Shown here piece by piece: positions 1-7,577 of a DNA stretch of 26,691 nucleotides. The notes under the pieces are model-generated. The model had not been told where the DNA came from. It did no database searches and saw nothing but the letters and a program-made list of their open reading frames with translations. Position numbers and translations under genes: made by a program. The stretch covers positions 1-26,691 of the forward strand of contig CAXRJA010000033.1 of assembly GCA_964230965.1 (NCBI GenBank), read 5' to 3'. The stretch is from UBA8290 sp964230965. GTDB lineage: Bacteria; Bacillota_I; Bacilli_A; Acholeplasmatales; Acholeplasmataceae. The first letter of the stretch is position 1. Each line of letters starts with the position of its first letter.

Positions 1-833
1 ACGGACATGAAAACTATCGGCTTTAATTGTTGGGTCTCTAAAGTATCGATAAGTGCTTTCAGTCCATCATCGTTATGTGCAGCATCAAAAATAACATTTG
101 TTCGAACTCTCTCAAATCTAAATGGCATCATTTTGAGTATAGCAAATGGAAATGAAGGTGTATCTTGAATTAAATTGAGCGCAAGATAAGCAAGTGTTAA
201 ATTATTTGTTTGATATGAAGGAAATGTGTGTTCTAAAAGGATTGAATCATTTTTTATATATGTTGCTGATACTTCTTTTATGCGGCTTAAAAAGACTGAT
301 TTTAAGTGTTTATCTATCGAAGGAGAAAGCAAAACTTGCATCCCTTTTTTTATAATGCCAGCTTGGTGTGTTGCAATATCATAAATCGTAGGTCCAATGA
401 TGTCATCATGCTCTAATGATGTAGAAGTAATGATCCCAATTTCTGGTTTTATAACATTCGTCGCATCATGAGCACCGCCAAGACCGACTTCAATAATTGC
501 GTAATCGACTTTTTCTTCACTAAATAACAAAAAAGCGAGCGCGGTATCTTGTTCAAACTCAGTTAATCCTGCACGCATCATTTCACTTTGATAAAACAGA
601 TGTTTATCTAGGGTATTTGGTATGCTTTTGTTTTGTATGAGGATATTATCGAATCGTTCCATTGTGTATGGTGAAAAATAATATCCCACATTAAAGCCTA
701 AATGCACAAGCATTTGAGATAAAAAAAATCCTGTAGATCCTTTTCCATTAGATCCACCGATATGAATCGTTTTATACGATAGCTGAGGATTGTCTTTACT
801 ATTTAAATATGCTTTAATTGCTACTGTATCCAA
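1..833 (-). CDS. folC: Folylpolyglutamate/dihydrofolate synthase, C-terminus cut by window edge
   Basis: Mur-ligase-family enzyme that adds glutamate to folates (and often makes dihydrofolate from dihydropteroate) in the cytoplasm. I translated it by hand: the P-loop region reads IHIGGSNGKGSTGFF near residues 21-35, followed further on by EVGLGGAHDATNVI, then IITSTSLEHDD, AGIIKKG and FDAAHNDDGLKAL, which are family landmarks. The start is a TTG at 833-831, preceded by GGAG with a 6-base gap, and no ATG fits. It lies two bases after the ung stop, so ung and folC are probably co-transcribed. About 277 codons are present of a usual ~420; the missing C-terminal third lies beyond base 1. No frame break was seen in the part present. 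Confidence 0.9.
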   Translation of the reverse strand, partial: MDTVAIKAYLNSKDNPQLSYKTIHIGGSNGKGSTGFFLSQMLVHLGFNVGYYFSPYTMERFDNILIQNKSIPNTLDKHLFYQSEMMRAGLTEFEQDTALAFLLFSEEKVDYAIIEVGLGGAHDATNVIKPEIGIITSTSLEHDDIIGPTIYDIATHQAGIIKKGMQVLLSPSIDKHLKSVFLSRIKEVSATYIKNDSILLEHTFPSYQTNNLTLAYLALNLIQDTPSFPFAILKMMPFRFERVRTNVIFDAAHNDDGLKALIDTLETQQLKPIVFMS

Positions 834-835
834 AA

Positions 836-1477
836 TTATCTCCAATCTATGGGGGTTTTATCGTGTGCTATTAAATACGCATTCGTATCTTTAAATTGTT
901 TTGATGTTAAAAACCCTCTGTAAGCGGATAGGGGGGATGGATGAGACGTCTTAATCACAAAATGTTTTTTATCGATCAAAGATTCAAATTGTTGCGCAAA
1001 GCTTCCCCACAACATAAATACAAGATGTGATTTTTCATCAACAATCTTCTTAATTAAATGTTCTGTAAGCGTTACATATGCATCACTTTTATGAGAAAGT
1101 GGCTTCCCTTCAATAACACTTAAATACGTATTCCAAAGTAATACCCCTTGATATACATACCTTGATAAATCTCCATTTTCATGGTTGACATCAAATCCAT
1201 TAGATTTAATTGCCTTGAATATATTTTTTAATGATGGTGGTAAAGGGTGTTTAAGACAACTAAATGCGAGACCATGGGCTTGACCTTGTTGATGATAAGG
1301 ATCTTGTCCAATAATAACGACTTTTAATTCATCATATGGAAGTATGTCAATAGAGTGATACCTAAAATCTTTTGGAGGAAACACATTAAAACAAGCTTCA
1401 TCTTTAGAAACTTGATATAATATGTCTTTCATATATTCTGCTTGAAGTTGTTGATGTAACCATTCTTTTAATGTCAT
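836..1477 (-). CDS. ung: Uracil-DNA glycosylase, family 1
   Basis: Removes uracil from DNA as the first step of base excision repair. The 213-residue product has the water-activating motif GQDPYH (Asp59), then the distal loop HPSPLSAYRGF, both diagnostic of family 1 UDG. The start chosen is the ATG at 1477 (MTLKEWLHQ), which fits the usual N-terminus. A longer reading from 1516 would begin inside the gap terminator hairpin and add 13 residues (MFVSFFYSYIIEL) with no family match. No Shine-Dalgarno precedes 1477; a perfect TATAAT ends 7 bases upstream, so the transcript may be nearly leaderless. folC follows after two bases. Confidence 0.95.
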   Translation of the reverse strand: MTLKEWLHQQLQAEYMKDILYQVSKDEACFNVFPPKDFRYHSIDILPYDELKVVIIGQDPYHQQGQAHGLAFSCLKHPLPPSLKNIFKAIKSNGFDVNHENGDLSRYVYQGVLLWNTYLSVIEGKPLSHKSDAYVTLTEHLIKKIVDEKSHLVFMLWGSFAQQFESLIDKKHFVIKTSHPSPLSAYRGFLTSKQFKDTNAYLIAHDKTPIDWR

Positions 1478-1484
1478 TAATTCT

Positions 1485-1512
1485 ATTATATACGAATAAA
1501 AAAAAGAGACAA
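1485..1512 (-). promoter_or_regulatory. Promoter of ung-folC
   Basis: On the minus strand TTGTCT (1512-1507), a 16-base spacer and TATAAT (1490-1485). The -35 box lies inside one arm of the gap terminator. The expected transcription start falls on or within a base or two of the ung ATG. Confidence 0.6.
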
Positions 1513-1531
1513 ACATGTTGTCTCTTTTTTA
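1499..1531. terminator. Rho-independent terminator of gap (symmetrical)
   Basis: GAGACAA at 1506-1512 pairs with TTGTCTC at 1518-1524 around loop ACATG, extended by an A-run before and a T-run after. It directly follows the gap stop codon in the minus direction. Confidence 0.85.
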
Positions 1532-2545
1532 TTATTTAATAAATGATGCAAGTTTTTTAACAGTTCTTACAAGTTGAGATGTATAACTCATCTCGTTGTC
1601 ATACCATGCAAGTACTTTTACGAGTTGTTTTCCATTCGCCTCAACAATTTGAGTTGCTAATGAATCGAATAATGATCCATAAGATGTACCGATAACATCA
1701 GAAGATACGATTGGATCTGTTAAGTATTTTAATGTTTCGCTTTCTTGAGCTTTAACTGCAGCATTGACTTCTTCCTTAGTCACTGGTTTTTGTAGTTCAA
1801 CTGTTAAATCTACAATAGACCCTGTTAATGTTGGCACACGTAATGCAGTCCCATCTAAACGCCCCTTTAATTCAGGAATAACAAGTCCAATTGCTTTTGC
1901 TGCACCAGTAGATGTAGGAACAATATTAAATGCTGATGCACGTCCACGTCTTGCGTAGATACCTTTTTTATGTGGTCCATCAACATTTGCTTGATCAGCT
2001 GTTAATGCATGCACAGTTGTCATAAATCCTTTTTCAATGCCAAAGGCATCATTCAATGCTTTTGCAACAGGGGCTAAACAGTTAGTAGTACAAGATGCAC
2101 CACTAATAATATCTTCATCACCAGTCAAGATATCATCATTTACGTTGAATGCAACAGTTTTAACATTTCCTTTTGCTGGAGCACTAATAACAACTTTCTT
2201 CGCTCCAGCTTCTAAATGCCAACCTGCTTTTTCTTCATCTGCAAAAAATCCAGTACATTCTAATACAACATCTACTTGTAATGCTTTCCAAGATAATTCT
2301 TTAGGATCTCTAATTGCAGAAATAGGGATAGATTTTCCATCAACTACTAAATTAGATCCTTCATAACTTACACTGTCAACTTTAAAGCTTCCTTGTGCAG
2401 TGTCATATTTTAATAAATATGCAAGTGTTTCAGCATCTGTTAAGTCATTGATTCCAACAACATCAAATTGTGGATCTTGAGCTAACAAACGAAAAGCGAG
2501 ACGACCGATACGGCCAAAACCATTAATTGCGACTTTTATAGCCAT
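1532..2545 (-). CDS. gap: Glyceraldehyde-3-phosphate dehydrogenase, type I
   Basis: Cytoplasmic glycolytic enzyme that oxidises glyceraldehyde 3-phosphate to 1,3-bisphosphoglycerate with NAD. The 337 residues start with the Rossmann motif INGFGRIGR; Asp34 after the second beta strand favours NAD; the active site is SCTTNCLAP with Cys152, and His179 lies in TTVHALT. Length is normal for the family. The start ATG is preceded by GAGGAGGAAATAAAATATT, a strong ribosome binding site. The gene stands alone between its promoter region and a hairpin terminator. Other glycolytic genes (pgk, tpiA) are elsewhere in the window, so there is no gap-pgk-tpi cluster as in many Firmicutes. Confidence 0.98.
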   Translation of the reverse strand: MAIKVAINGFGRIGRLAFRLLAQDPQFDVVGINDLTDAETLAYLLKYDTAQGSFKVDSVSYEGSNLVVDGKSIPISAIRDPKELSWKALQVDVVLECTGFFADEEKAGWHLEAGAKKVVISAPAKGNVKTVAFNVNDDILTGDEDIISGASCTTNCLAPVAKALNDAFGIEKGFMTTVHALTADQANVDGPHKKGIYARRGRASAFNIVPTSTGAAKAIGLVIPELKGRLDGTALRVPTLTGSIVDLTVELQKPVTKEEVNAAVKAQESETLKYLTDPIVSSDVIGTSYGSLFDSLATQIVEANGKQLVKVLAWYDNEMSYTSQLVRTVKKLASFIK

Positions 2546-2634
2546 AATATTTTATTTCCTCCTCGAAATTTTTACCATTTATATTCTATCATAGGTGAAA
2601 GATTATTTCTACAAACAATATCAAAAACAGTTTC

Positions 2635-2648
2635 TGTAAACGTTTTAA
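2635..2648 (+). promoter_or_regulatory. cre-like box between gap and the CYTH gene
   Basis: TGTAAACGTTTTAA matches the catabolite-responsive element consensus TGWAARCGYTWNCW at 13 of 14 positions (A for C at position 13), including the central CG. It sits about 90 bases upstream of gap and upstream of the opposite promoter. A short palindrome ACAG-TTT-CTGT (2627-2637) overlaps it. Chance matches are more frequent in AT-rich DNA, so this is tentative. Confidence 0.35.
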
Positions 2649-2673
2649 TGATTCGGATTTTTCTCATGTTGTT

Positions 2674-2682
2674 TGTTATAAT
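2674..2682 (+). promoter_or_regulatory. Extended -10 promoter of the CYTH gene
   Basis: TGTTATAAT is a perfect extended -10 element with no clear -35 box. A GAGAGGA ribosome binding site follows at 2691-2697. Confidence 0.6.
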
Positions 2683-2705
2683 ATTTATATGAGAGGAAAT
2701 ACGTT

Positions 2706-3269
2706 ATGAATCACAATCATGAACTTGAATTTAAAACAATTATTTCAAAAGATCATTATCACCATTTATTGGATAACTATGTCCTAAATGATAATATTTT
2801 TCTTCAAACAAATTATTATTTTGATACAAATGATTTATTGTTATCTTCTCAGTCAATTGTCTTAAGAATTAGACAAAAAGGAGATCGTTTTTATAAATTA
2901 ACTGTGAAAAGTCAACAAAAAGGCAATGCTTTTGAATCTCATTTACTACTTAATGTGATTCAAGCAAATAAGATGATTCAAGAAGGATTTTCAGTAGAAA
3001 AATTTTTCCCAAACATACATGCTCAAGTACATTTCATTGCTTCTATTGATAATTATAGAGCTTCAATGCCTTACCAGGAAGGTATCATGTATGTTGATCG
3101 ATGTGAGTACTGTGGTACAGTCGACTATGAATTAGAATTTGAAGTCACAGATTATGATATAGGTGCTAATCAATTTGATACGTTTCTAAATGAACACGAT
3201 ATTCCAAAATTAGCAACTCGAAGAAAAAGTGATCGTGCATTTAATTGTAGTATAGAAAATAAAAAATGA
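2706..3269 (+). CDS. CYTH-domain protein (YjbK type; likely triphosphate-binding hydrolase)
   Basis: A single CYTH (triphosphate tunnel metalloenzyme) domain fills the 187 residues. The N-terminal signature ExExK is present as ELEFK (Glu6, Glu8, Lys10). Further charged tunnel strands are visible: LRIRQKG, KLTVKSQQKG, DYELEFEV, and KLATRRKSDRAF near the end. Family members hydrolyse inorganic triphosphate or thiamine triphosphate, or bind other triphosphates; the Firmicutes YjbK group lacks a settled role, so no substrate is assigned. It has its own promoter and a clear ribosome binding site, and ends in a hairpin shared with the convergent spx gene. It is a single-gene unit. Confidence 0.85.
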   Translation: MNHNHELEFKTIISKDHYHHLLDNYVLNDNIFLQTNYYFDTNDLLLSSQSIVLRIRQKGDRFYKLTVKSQQKGNAFESHLLLNVIQANKMIQEGFSVEKFFPNIHAQVHFIASIDNYRASMPYQEGIMYVDRCEYCGTVDYELEFEVTDYDIGANQFDTFLNEHDIPKLATRRKSDRAFNCSIENKK

Positions 3270-3291
3270 CCTTTTGAGGGTCATTTTTTTA
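3260..3291. terminator. Bidirectional terminator between CYTH gene and spx
   Basis: AAAAAATGACC (3261-3271) pairs with GGTCATTTTTTT (3279-3290) around a seven-base loop. A-run and T-run on either side let it serve both convergent genes. It overlaps the end of both coding regions. Confidence 0.85.
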
Positions 3292-3750
3292 AGATGAAAA
3301 TTCTTCGTTTTGCATTTCTTCAAAATAGCGTTTTAATGCTGTTTGATAATCACATGGTTTTGAATCAGGACAATCATTTCCCATGATAAGTTCTCTTAAA
3401 CGTTTTGGAATGAATACACGAATTTCTTCTTCATTATATCCGACTTGCATTTTTTCACCATCTAAAATAATTGGACGTTTTAGAACCGATGGATGCTCAA
3501 TGATGAATTGTTTTAATTCACTCATTTTCATATCTTCTACATCCAAAGACTCTTCTTTAAATATTTTTGATCGTGTAGAGATGATATCTTCAAATCCATT
3601 TTCTGCATTCGATAACATGCTATCAATATCTTCTATCGTGATGCGTTGACTAAATAAGTTTATTTCATTATATTTAATTTTGTGATCATCTAACCATTTT
3701 TTCGCTTTCCGACAAGACGAACAACTCGGTGTTGTGAAGATTGTAATCAC
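3289..3750 (-). CDS. spx: Spx/ArsC-family transcriptional regulator with extended C-terminus
   Basis: Thioredoxin-fold regulator that binds the RNA polymerase alpha C-terminal domain and reprograms transcription in disulfide stress. The redox pair is CSSC (Cys10, Cys13); Gly52, needed for alpha binding, and Arg60 and Arg92 (KRPIILD) are present, as is QVGYNEEEIR. This pattern fits Spx rather than arsenate reductase. The start is GTG at 3750 behind an excellent TAAGGAGGA. The product is 153 residues against about 131 usually: about 30 extra residues at the C-terminus contain CPDSKPC and an acidic helix, replacing the short Spx tail that ClpXP recognises in Bacillus. It is a single-gene unit with its own promoter and a leader of about 60 bases. 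Confidence 0.9.
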   Translation of the reverse strand: MITIFTTPSCSSCRKAKKWLDDHKIKYNEINLFSQRITIEDIDSMLSNAENGFEDIISTRSKIFKEESLDVEDMKMSELKQFIIEHPSVLKRPIILDGEKMQVGYNEEEIRVFIPKRLRELIMGNDCPDSKPCDYQTALKRYFEEMQNEEFSS

Positions 3751-3778
3751 GTCTTCCTCCTTAAGAGATAGGTTTTAT

Positions 3779-3796
3779 CCTATAGCACTATATAGG
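3779..3796 (-). promoter_or_regulatory. Small hairpin in the spx leader
   Basis: On the minus strand CCTATA-TAGTGC-TATAGG forms a perfect 6-bp stem with a 6-base loop between the promoter and ribosome binding site of spx. No T-run follows, so it is not a terminator. Its role is unknown. Confidence 0.3.
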
Positions 3797-3819
3797 TTAT
3801 CTAACTTACCTGCTTAGTC

Positions 3820-3848
3820 ATTATATTACGTGATATCAAGTGATGCAA
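3820..3848 (-). promoter_or_regulatory. Promoter of spx
   Basis: Minus-strand TTGCAT (3848-3843), 17-base spacer, TATAAT (3825-3820). The -10 is perfect and the -35 weak. The 205-base gap between spx and pepF holds only divergent promoters and leaders. Confidence 0.5.
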
Positions 3849-3918
3849 CCTTATTTTGACATTTTTGTAACAAATTACATATTTTTTCATTGTTTTTTTC
3901 ATTGTTTAAACCTTAATT

Positions 3919-3927
3919 TGTTATAAT
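3919..3927 (+). promoter_or_regulatory. Extended -10 promoter of pepF-trpS
   Basis: TGTTATAAT, a perfect extended -10, lies 28 bases before the pepF ATG in a T-rich stretch with no clear -35. GAAAGGA follows as the ribosome binding site. Confidence 0.6.
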
Positions 3928-3955
3928 AAAGTAAGTTATTCGAAAGGACACACTT

Positions 3956-5719
3956 ATGTCAACATGGAATTTAAGTCCATTTTATGAAAATGAAGCATTA
4001 TGGGATGAAGATTTTTTAAAATTTAAAAACGCTGTAGAAACTTTATCTACATTTAAAGGAACATTAGACACCCAAAAAGGATTAAAGGCTTTTTATGAGT
4101 TTGAAGAAACATTAACAAAAAAATTTTATCGTTTATACGGTTATATTCATTTAAAAAGTGATTTAAACTTAAAAGATCAACAACTTCAAGCGAAAACACA
4201 ACAACTGATGGCTGTTATTTCTAAAGTAAATCAGTTATCCTCTTTTGTAAGTCCTGAACTCATTCGACTTGGTAAAGAACATGTGATGCAATTACTTGAA
4301 GGAGATGAATTTTTATCTACGTATCGTTTTCCTTTAGAAAAATTATTTCACCAGCAATCTTATGTCTTGGACGAAAAATCTGAAGGTTTACTTGCTAACT
4401 TTTCACCAACAAGACGTATTCCTTCATCATTGCATCAAGCATTAGCAATTATTGATAGAACCGATGAAGAAGTGATTTTTAGTGATGGTACAAAGAAAAA
4501 AGTTGGTTCATCTAATTGGACATCTCTCATCGGTGAATTAGACAATCCTGAAGACAGAAAAAAAGTCTTCGAAGCAACTTTTAGACGATACGAACAAAAT
4601 AAATCTGCATTTGCAGCAACGTATCAGCTTGTTTTGATGAATTTAAAAGCCAATGTTCAATCAAGAGGGTATGCTTCCTCTTTAGAAGCTGCTTTACATG
4701 GTAACAACATTCCAACATCTGTTTTTCATAATTTAAAAGATGTCGCATACGAAAACACAGATCCTATTAAACGCTACATTGCGATTCGTAAAAAACATTT
4801 AAATTTAGAGGCATACCATACTTATGATCGATTTTTACATTTAGTAAAAGATACCAATAAATATCCTTATGAAGAGGCAAGACAACTATTTTTCGACGCT
4901 TTAGAATTTTATGATGACGAGTTTAGAAATAATCAAATAGAAGCTTTAGCTGATGGATATGTTGATGCTTATCCAAAAGACGGTAAGCGTACAGGTGCCT
5001 ATTCTTCTGGATTGTACGGATTCCACCCTTACATTCTTCTTAATCATGATGATACGTTATCGTCAGTCATGACACTTGCGCATGAGGCGGGGCATTCTGC
5101 ACATACGATTTTTGCGAACAAAGCGCAGCCTATGGCAATCGCAGATTATACTATTTTCGTTGCTGAAATTGCATCAACGTTTAACGAACAAGTGTTACAA
5201 GATCACTTAATCAAAATTGCGAAAACCAAAGAACAAAAGATTGTATTATTAGAAACAGCCATCAATCGTATTATGGCAACTTTCTATCGTCAAACACTAT
5301 TTGCGACTTACGAGTTTCTAGCAAATGAAAAAGCAATGAATGGTGAACCTATCACTGCTGAATCATTATCGAAAATCATGATCGATCTGTATCAACATTA
5401 TTATGGTTTAGATATTACGAAAGAAGTTTATAAACCTTATGTTTGGGCTTATATTCCACATTTATTCCACACACCATACTATGTATATCAATACGCAACA
5501 TCTTACAGTGCATCCTTTAAAATTTATAGTGATGTTAAAAACGGTGTGCCGAATGCAATGGAAAATTACAAAGCAATGCTGAAGTCAGGTGGCAGTGCTT
5601 ATCCAGTCGATCAAGCAAAACTTGCAGGTGCAGATTTAACGAAAAAAGAAACCTTCACTGCTGTTGTCACTAGATTACATGAATTATTAGATGAATTAGA
5701 GGCAGCACTAGAAGAATAG
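3956..5719 (+). CDS. pepF: Oligoendopeptidase F, M3 family
   Basis: Cytoplasmic zinc metallopeptidase that cleaves short oligopeptides. The 587-residue product has the zinc motif HEAGH at residues 376-380 with the third ligand Glu404 in AEIASTFNEQ, and the M3B-type C-terminal stretch TPYYVYQYATSYSAS. Length is near the ~600 residues of PepF. No signal peptide is seen. The ATG follows GAAAGGA, and the stop is TAG. trpS begins seven bases later, so the two are co-transcribed; the pairing gives no obvious functional link. Confidence 0.96.
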   Translation: MSTWNLSPFYENEALWDEDFLKFKNAVETLSTFKGTLDTQKGLKAFYEFEETLTKKFYRLYGYIHLKSDLNLKDQQLQAKTQQLMAVISKVNQLSSFVSPELIRLGKEHVMQLLEGDEFLSTYRFPLEKLFHQQSYVLDEKSEGLLANFSPTRRIPSSLHQALAIIDRTDEEVIFSDGTKKKVGSSNWTSLIGELDNPEDRKKVFEATFRRYEQNKSAFAATYQLVLMNLKANVQSRGYASSLEAALHGNNIPTSVFHNLKDVAYENTDPIKRYIAIRKKHLNLEAYHTYDRFLHLVKDTNKYPYEEARQLFFDALEFYDDEFRNNQIEALADGYVDAYPKDGKRTGAYSSGLYGFHPYILLNHDDTLSSVMTLAHEAGHSAHTIFANKAQPMAIADYTIFVAEIASTFNEQVLQDHLIKIAKTKEQKIVLLETAINRIMATFYRQTLFATYEFLANEKAMNGEPITAESLSKIMIDLYQHYYGLDITKEVYKPYVWAYIPHLFHTPYYVYQYATSYSASFKIYSDVKNGVPNAMENYKAMLKSGGSAYPVDQAKLAGADLTKKETFTAVVTRLHELLDELEAALEE

Positions 5720-5726
5720 GAGATGT

Positions 5727-6716
5727 ATGAGATTAGTATCTGGCATTAAACCTACTGGTGGTTTAACATTAGGAAATTATATCGGTGCCATTCAACAATT
5801 TGTTCAACTTCAAGATGAATTAAAAGATGCTGAATTCTTTATTTTTATTGCGGACTTACATGCTATCACAACACCAATTGAAAAAGCATTACTCAAAAAA
5901 AATATAAGAGATATTGCTGCATTATATATTGCATGTGGTTTAGATCCACAACGTGTCACTTTATTTGTTCAGTCTGAAATATCAGAACATAATCAGTTGG
6001 CATATGTCATGGAATCCACTGTATATATGGGTGAACTTGAGCGAATGACACAATTTAAAGATAAACGTCAAAAACAAACAGAAGGAATACGTGGTTCTTT
6101 ATTTACATATCCGGCACTCATGGCAGCAGATATTTTATTATATGATGCGGATATAGTTCCGGTTGGTGAAGATCAAAAACAACATCTAGAACTGACAAGA
6201 GATTTAGCAACACGTTTTAACAATACTTATGGAGACACTTTTATTGTGCCAAAAGGATACCAGCCTAAAACAGGTGCGAAAATCAAATCACTTACTGATC
6301 CTACGAAAAAAATGGATAAATCTTCAAAAAATCAAAAGTCGTATATTTTGTTGCTTGATGATTTGAATCAAGTTAAAAATAAAATTAAATCTGCTGTGAC
6401 AGATTCCGAAGCTAAGATATATTTTGATGCTGAAAATAAACCAGGTATTTCCAATTTGTTAACAATCGATGCTTCATTATTAAAAACAACTATTGAAGAA
6501 CGTGTTAGCCACTATAAAGATATGAATTATCAAGACTTCAAACTATGTGTTGCAGATCATGTTGTTGCAGCATTAAAACCGATTCAAGAAAAATATCATG
6601 CACTTATAAAAGATCCCTCATTAGATGCCATTTTAGATACTGGTCGAGATCAAGCAAAAATGATTGCACATAGAAAACTTCAAAAAGTATATAAGAAAAT
6701 TGGATTTCAAAGATAA
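5727..6716 (+). CDS. trpS: Tryptophanyl-tRNA synthetase
   Basis: Class I aminoacyl-tRNA synthetase that charges tRNA-Trp. The N-terminus SGIKPTGGLTLGNYIGA carries the HIGH-equivalent TLGNY, and KMDKS (residues 195-199) is the KMSKS loop. The family motifs GEDQKQHLELTRDLA and TYPALMAADILLYDAD are intact. 329 residues is normal. A GGAGATG motif between the pepF stop and the ATG provides the ribosome binding site. No T-box leader precedes it; it relies on the pepF promoter. The gene ends in a hairpin shared with the convergent lipid kinase gene. Confidence 0.98.
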   Translation: MRLVSGIKPTGGLTLGNYIGAIQQFVQLQDELKDAEFFIFIADLHAITTPIEKALLKKNIRDIAALYIACGLDPQRVTLFVQSEISEHNQLAYVMESTVYMGELERMTQFKDKRQKQTEGIRGSLFTYPALMAADILLYDADIVPVGEDQKQHLELTRDLATRFNNTYGDTFIVPKGYQPKTGAKIKSLTDPTKKMDKSSKNQKSYILLLDDLNQVKNKIKSAVTDSEAKIYFDAENKPGISNLLTIDASLLKTTIEERVSHYKDMNYQDFKLCVADHVVAALKPIQEKYHALIKDPSLDAILDTGRDQAKMIAHRKLQKVYKKIGFQR

Positions 6717-6742
6717 AAAAAACATCATACGATGTTTTTTTT
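6715..6742. terminator. Bidirectional terminator between trpS and the lipid kinase gene
   Basis: A perfect 12-bp stem, AAAAAAAACATC (6715-6726) with GATGTTTTTTTT (6731-6742), around loop ATAC. It overlaps the last bases of both genes. Confidence 0.85.
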
Positions 6743-7577
6743 ATCTTTTTATGTGAATGTGGTCAATTAAATTTGTGACTTCACCATCGAATTGTGCATA
6801 TGTTTTTTTTGTTGTAGATATGTTAATTTCCTGTGTTTGATAAAACTCTACATATGATTTAAATATTTTATGCCATCCCAAATAGATTGTCGGAAAAATA
6901 ATAAATAATAACCATTTTGGACAATCTTTAACGACAACGACTTCTAGCGTTTTAGAAGATCTGCTCGCGTTGGGTGCAATTTTCATCCCACCGCCAAAAT
7001 ATGCGCTATGCATCACTGCAACTAACCAGGTTTTTTTAATCTCTAAATGTTGATCTTGCATCTTCAAGGTCATATGAATAGGTTGAAATGATGCTAATCC
7101 TTTAAGTGTTGCTTTAAAAAATCCCAATTTTGATTTCTTTATTCTACTCTCGTCAACAATGTGTCCAACATAACCATCTAATCCTATACCAACCCCATTG
7201 ATAAAATATTGTTTTTTATCTTTATGGACTACATGTGGTAAATCCATGAGTGATTGTTTGACTGAAATCAATGTATCTTTAGATTTTAAGCTTCGTAAAA
7301 AATCATTTCCTGTACCCGCTTGAACCATCGTAACATCTTGAGATACATGGTGAACATTAATGGTGTTCACAAGTTGATGTAATGTCCCATCACCACCTAC
7401 AATCACAAACCGATCCGTTGACTTGAATTGTTCTAAAAAACCATCGGTATCCCCAATAGTTAAAACATTTTTTAAAACGACAGCATCCCCTTGATTACGA
7501 ATCATCATCTCAATTTTATGAAGTAGTTTTTGATTGTTTCCTAAACGAGATTTAGGATTATATAAAATAATTGTCAT
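6741..7577 (-). CDS. Diacylglycerol/lipid kinase family protein (DAGKc domain)
   Basis: Soluble kinase of the YegS/BmrU/DgkB family that phosphorylates diacylglycerol or a related lipid at the membrane surface. The N-terminus ILYNPKSRLG and the ATP-site motif GGDGTLHQLVN (from residue 61) are followed by AGTGNDFLR (from residue 87), and the C-terminal half holds FGGGMKIAPNAS and FDGEV, as in this family. 278 residues is slightly short of the usual ~300. The ATG directly abuts the tyrS stop (TAAATG) and no Shine-Dalgarno is visible, so translation is probably coupled to tyrS. The exact lipid substrate cannot be told. Confidence 0.85.
   Translation of the reverse strand: MTIILYNPKSRLGNNQKLLHKIEMMIRNQGDAVVLKNVLTIGDTDGFLEQFKSTDRFVIVGGDGTLHQLVNTINVHHVSQDVTMVQAGTGNDFLRSLKSKDTLISVKQSLMDLPHVVHKDKKQYFINGVGIGLDGYVGHIVDESRIKKSKLGFFKATLKGLASFQPIHMTLKMQDQHLEIKKTWLVAVMHSAYFGGGMKIAPNASRSSKTLEVVVVKDCPKWLLFIIFPTIYLGWHKIFKSYVEFYQTQEINISTTKKTYAQFDGEVTNLIDHIHIKR

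Noticed and set aside
1478..1516. Longer ung start at 1516
   Set aside because: The added 13 residues come from the gap terminator hairpin and have no family match or ribosome binding site.
2037..2366. 109-residue plus-strand reading frame opposite gap
   Set aside because: It is a mirror frame of a certain gene, with no ribosome binding site or family pattern.
5690..5727. T-box leader for trpS or tyrS
   Set aside because: trpS starts seven bases after pepF and tyrS one base after ccpA; there is no room and no T-box motif.
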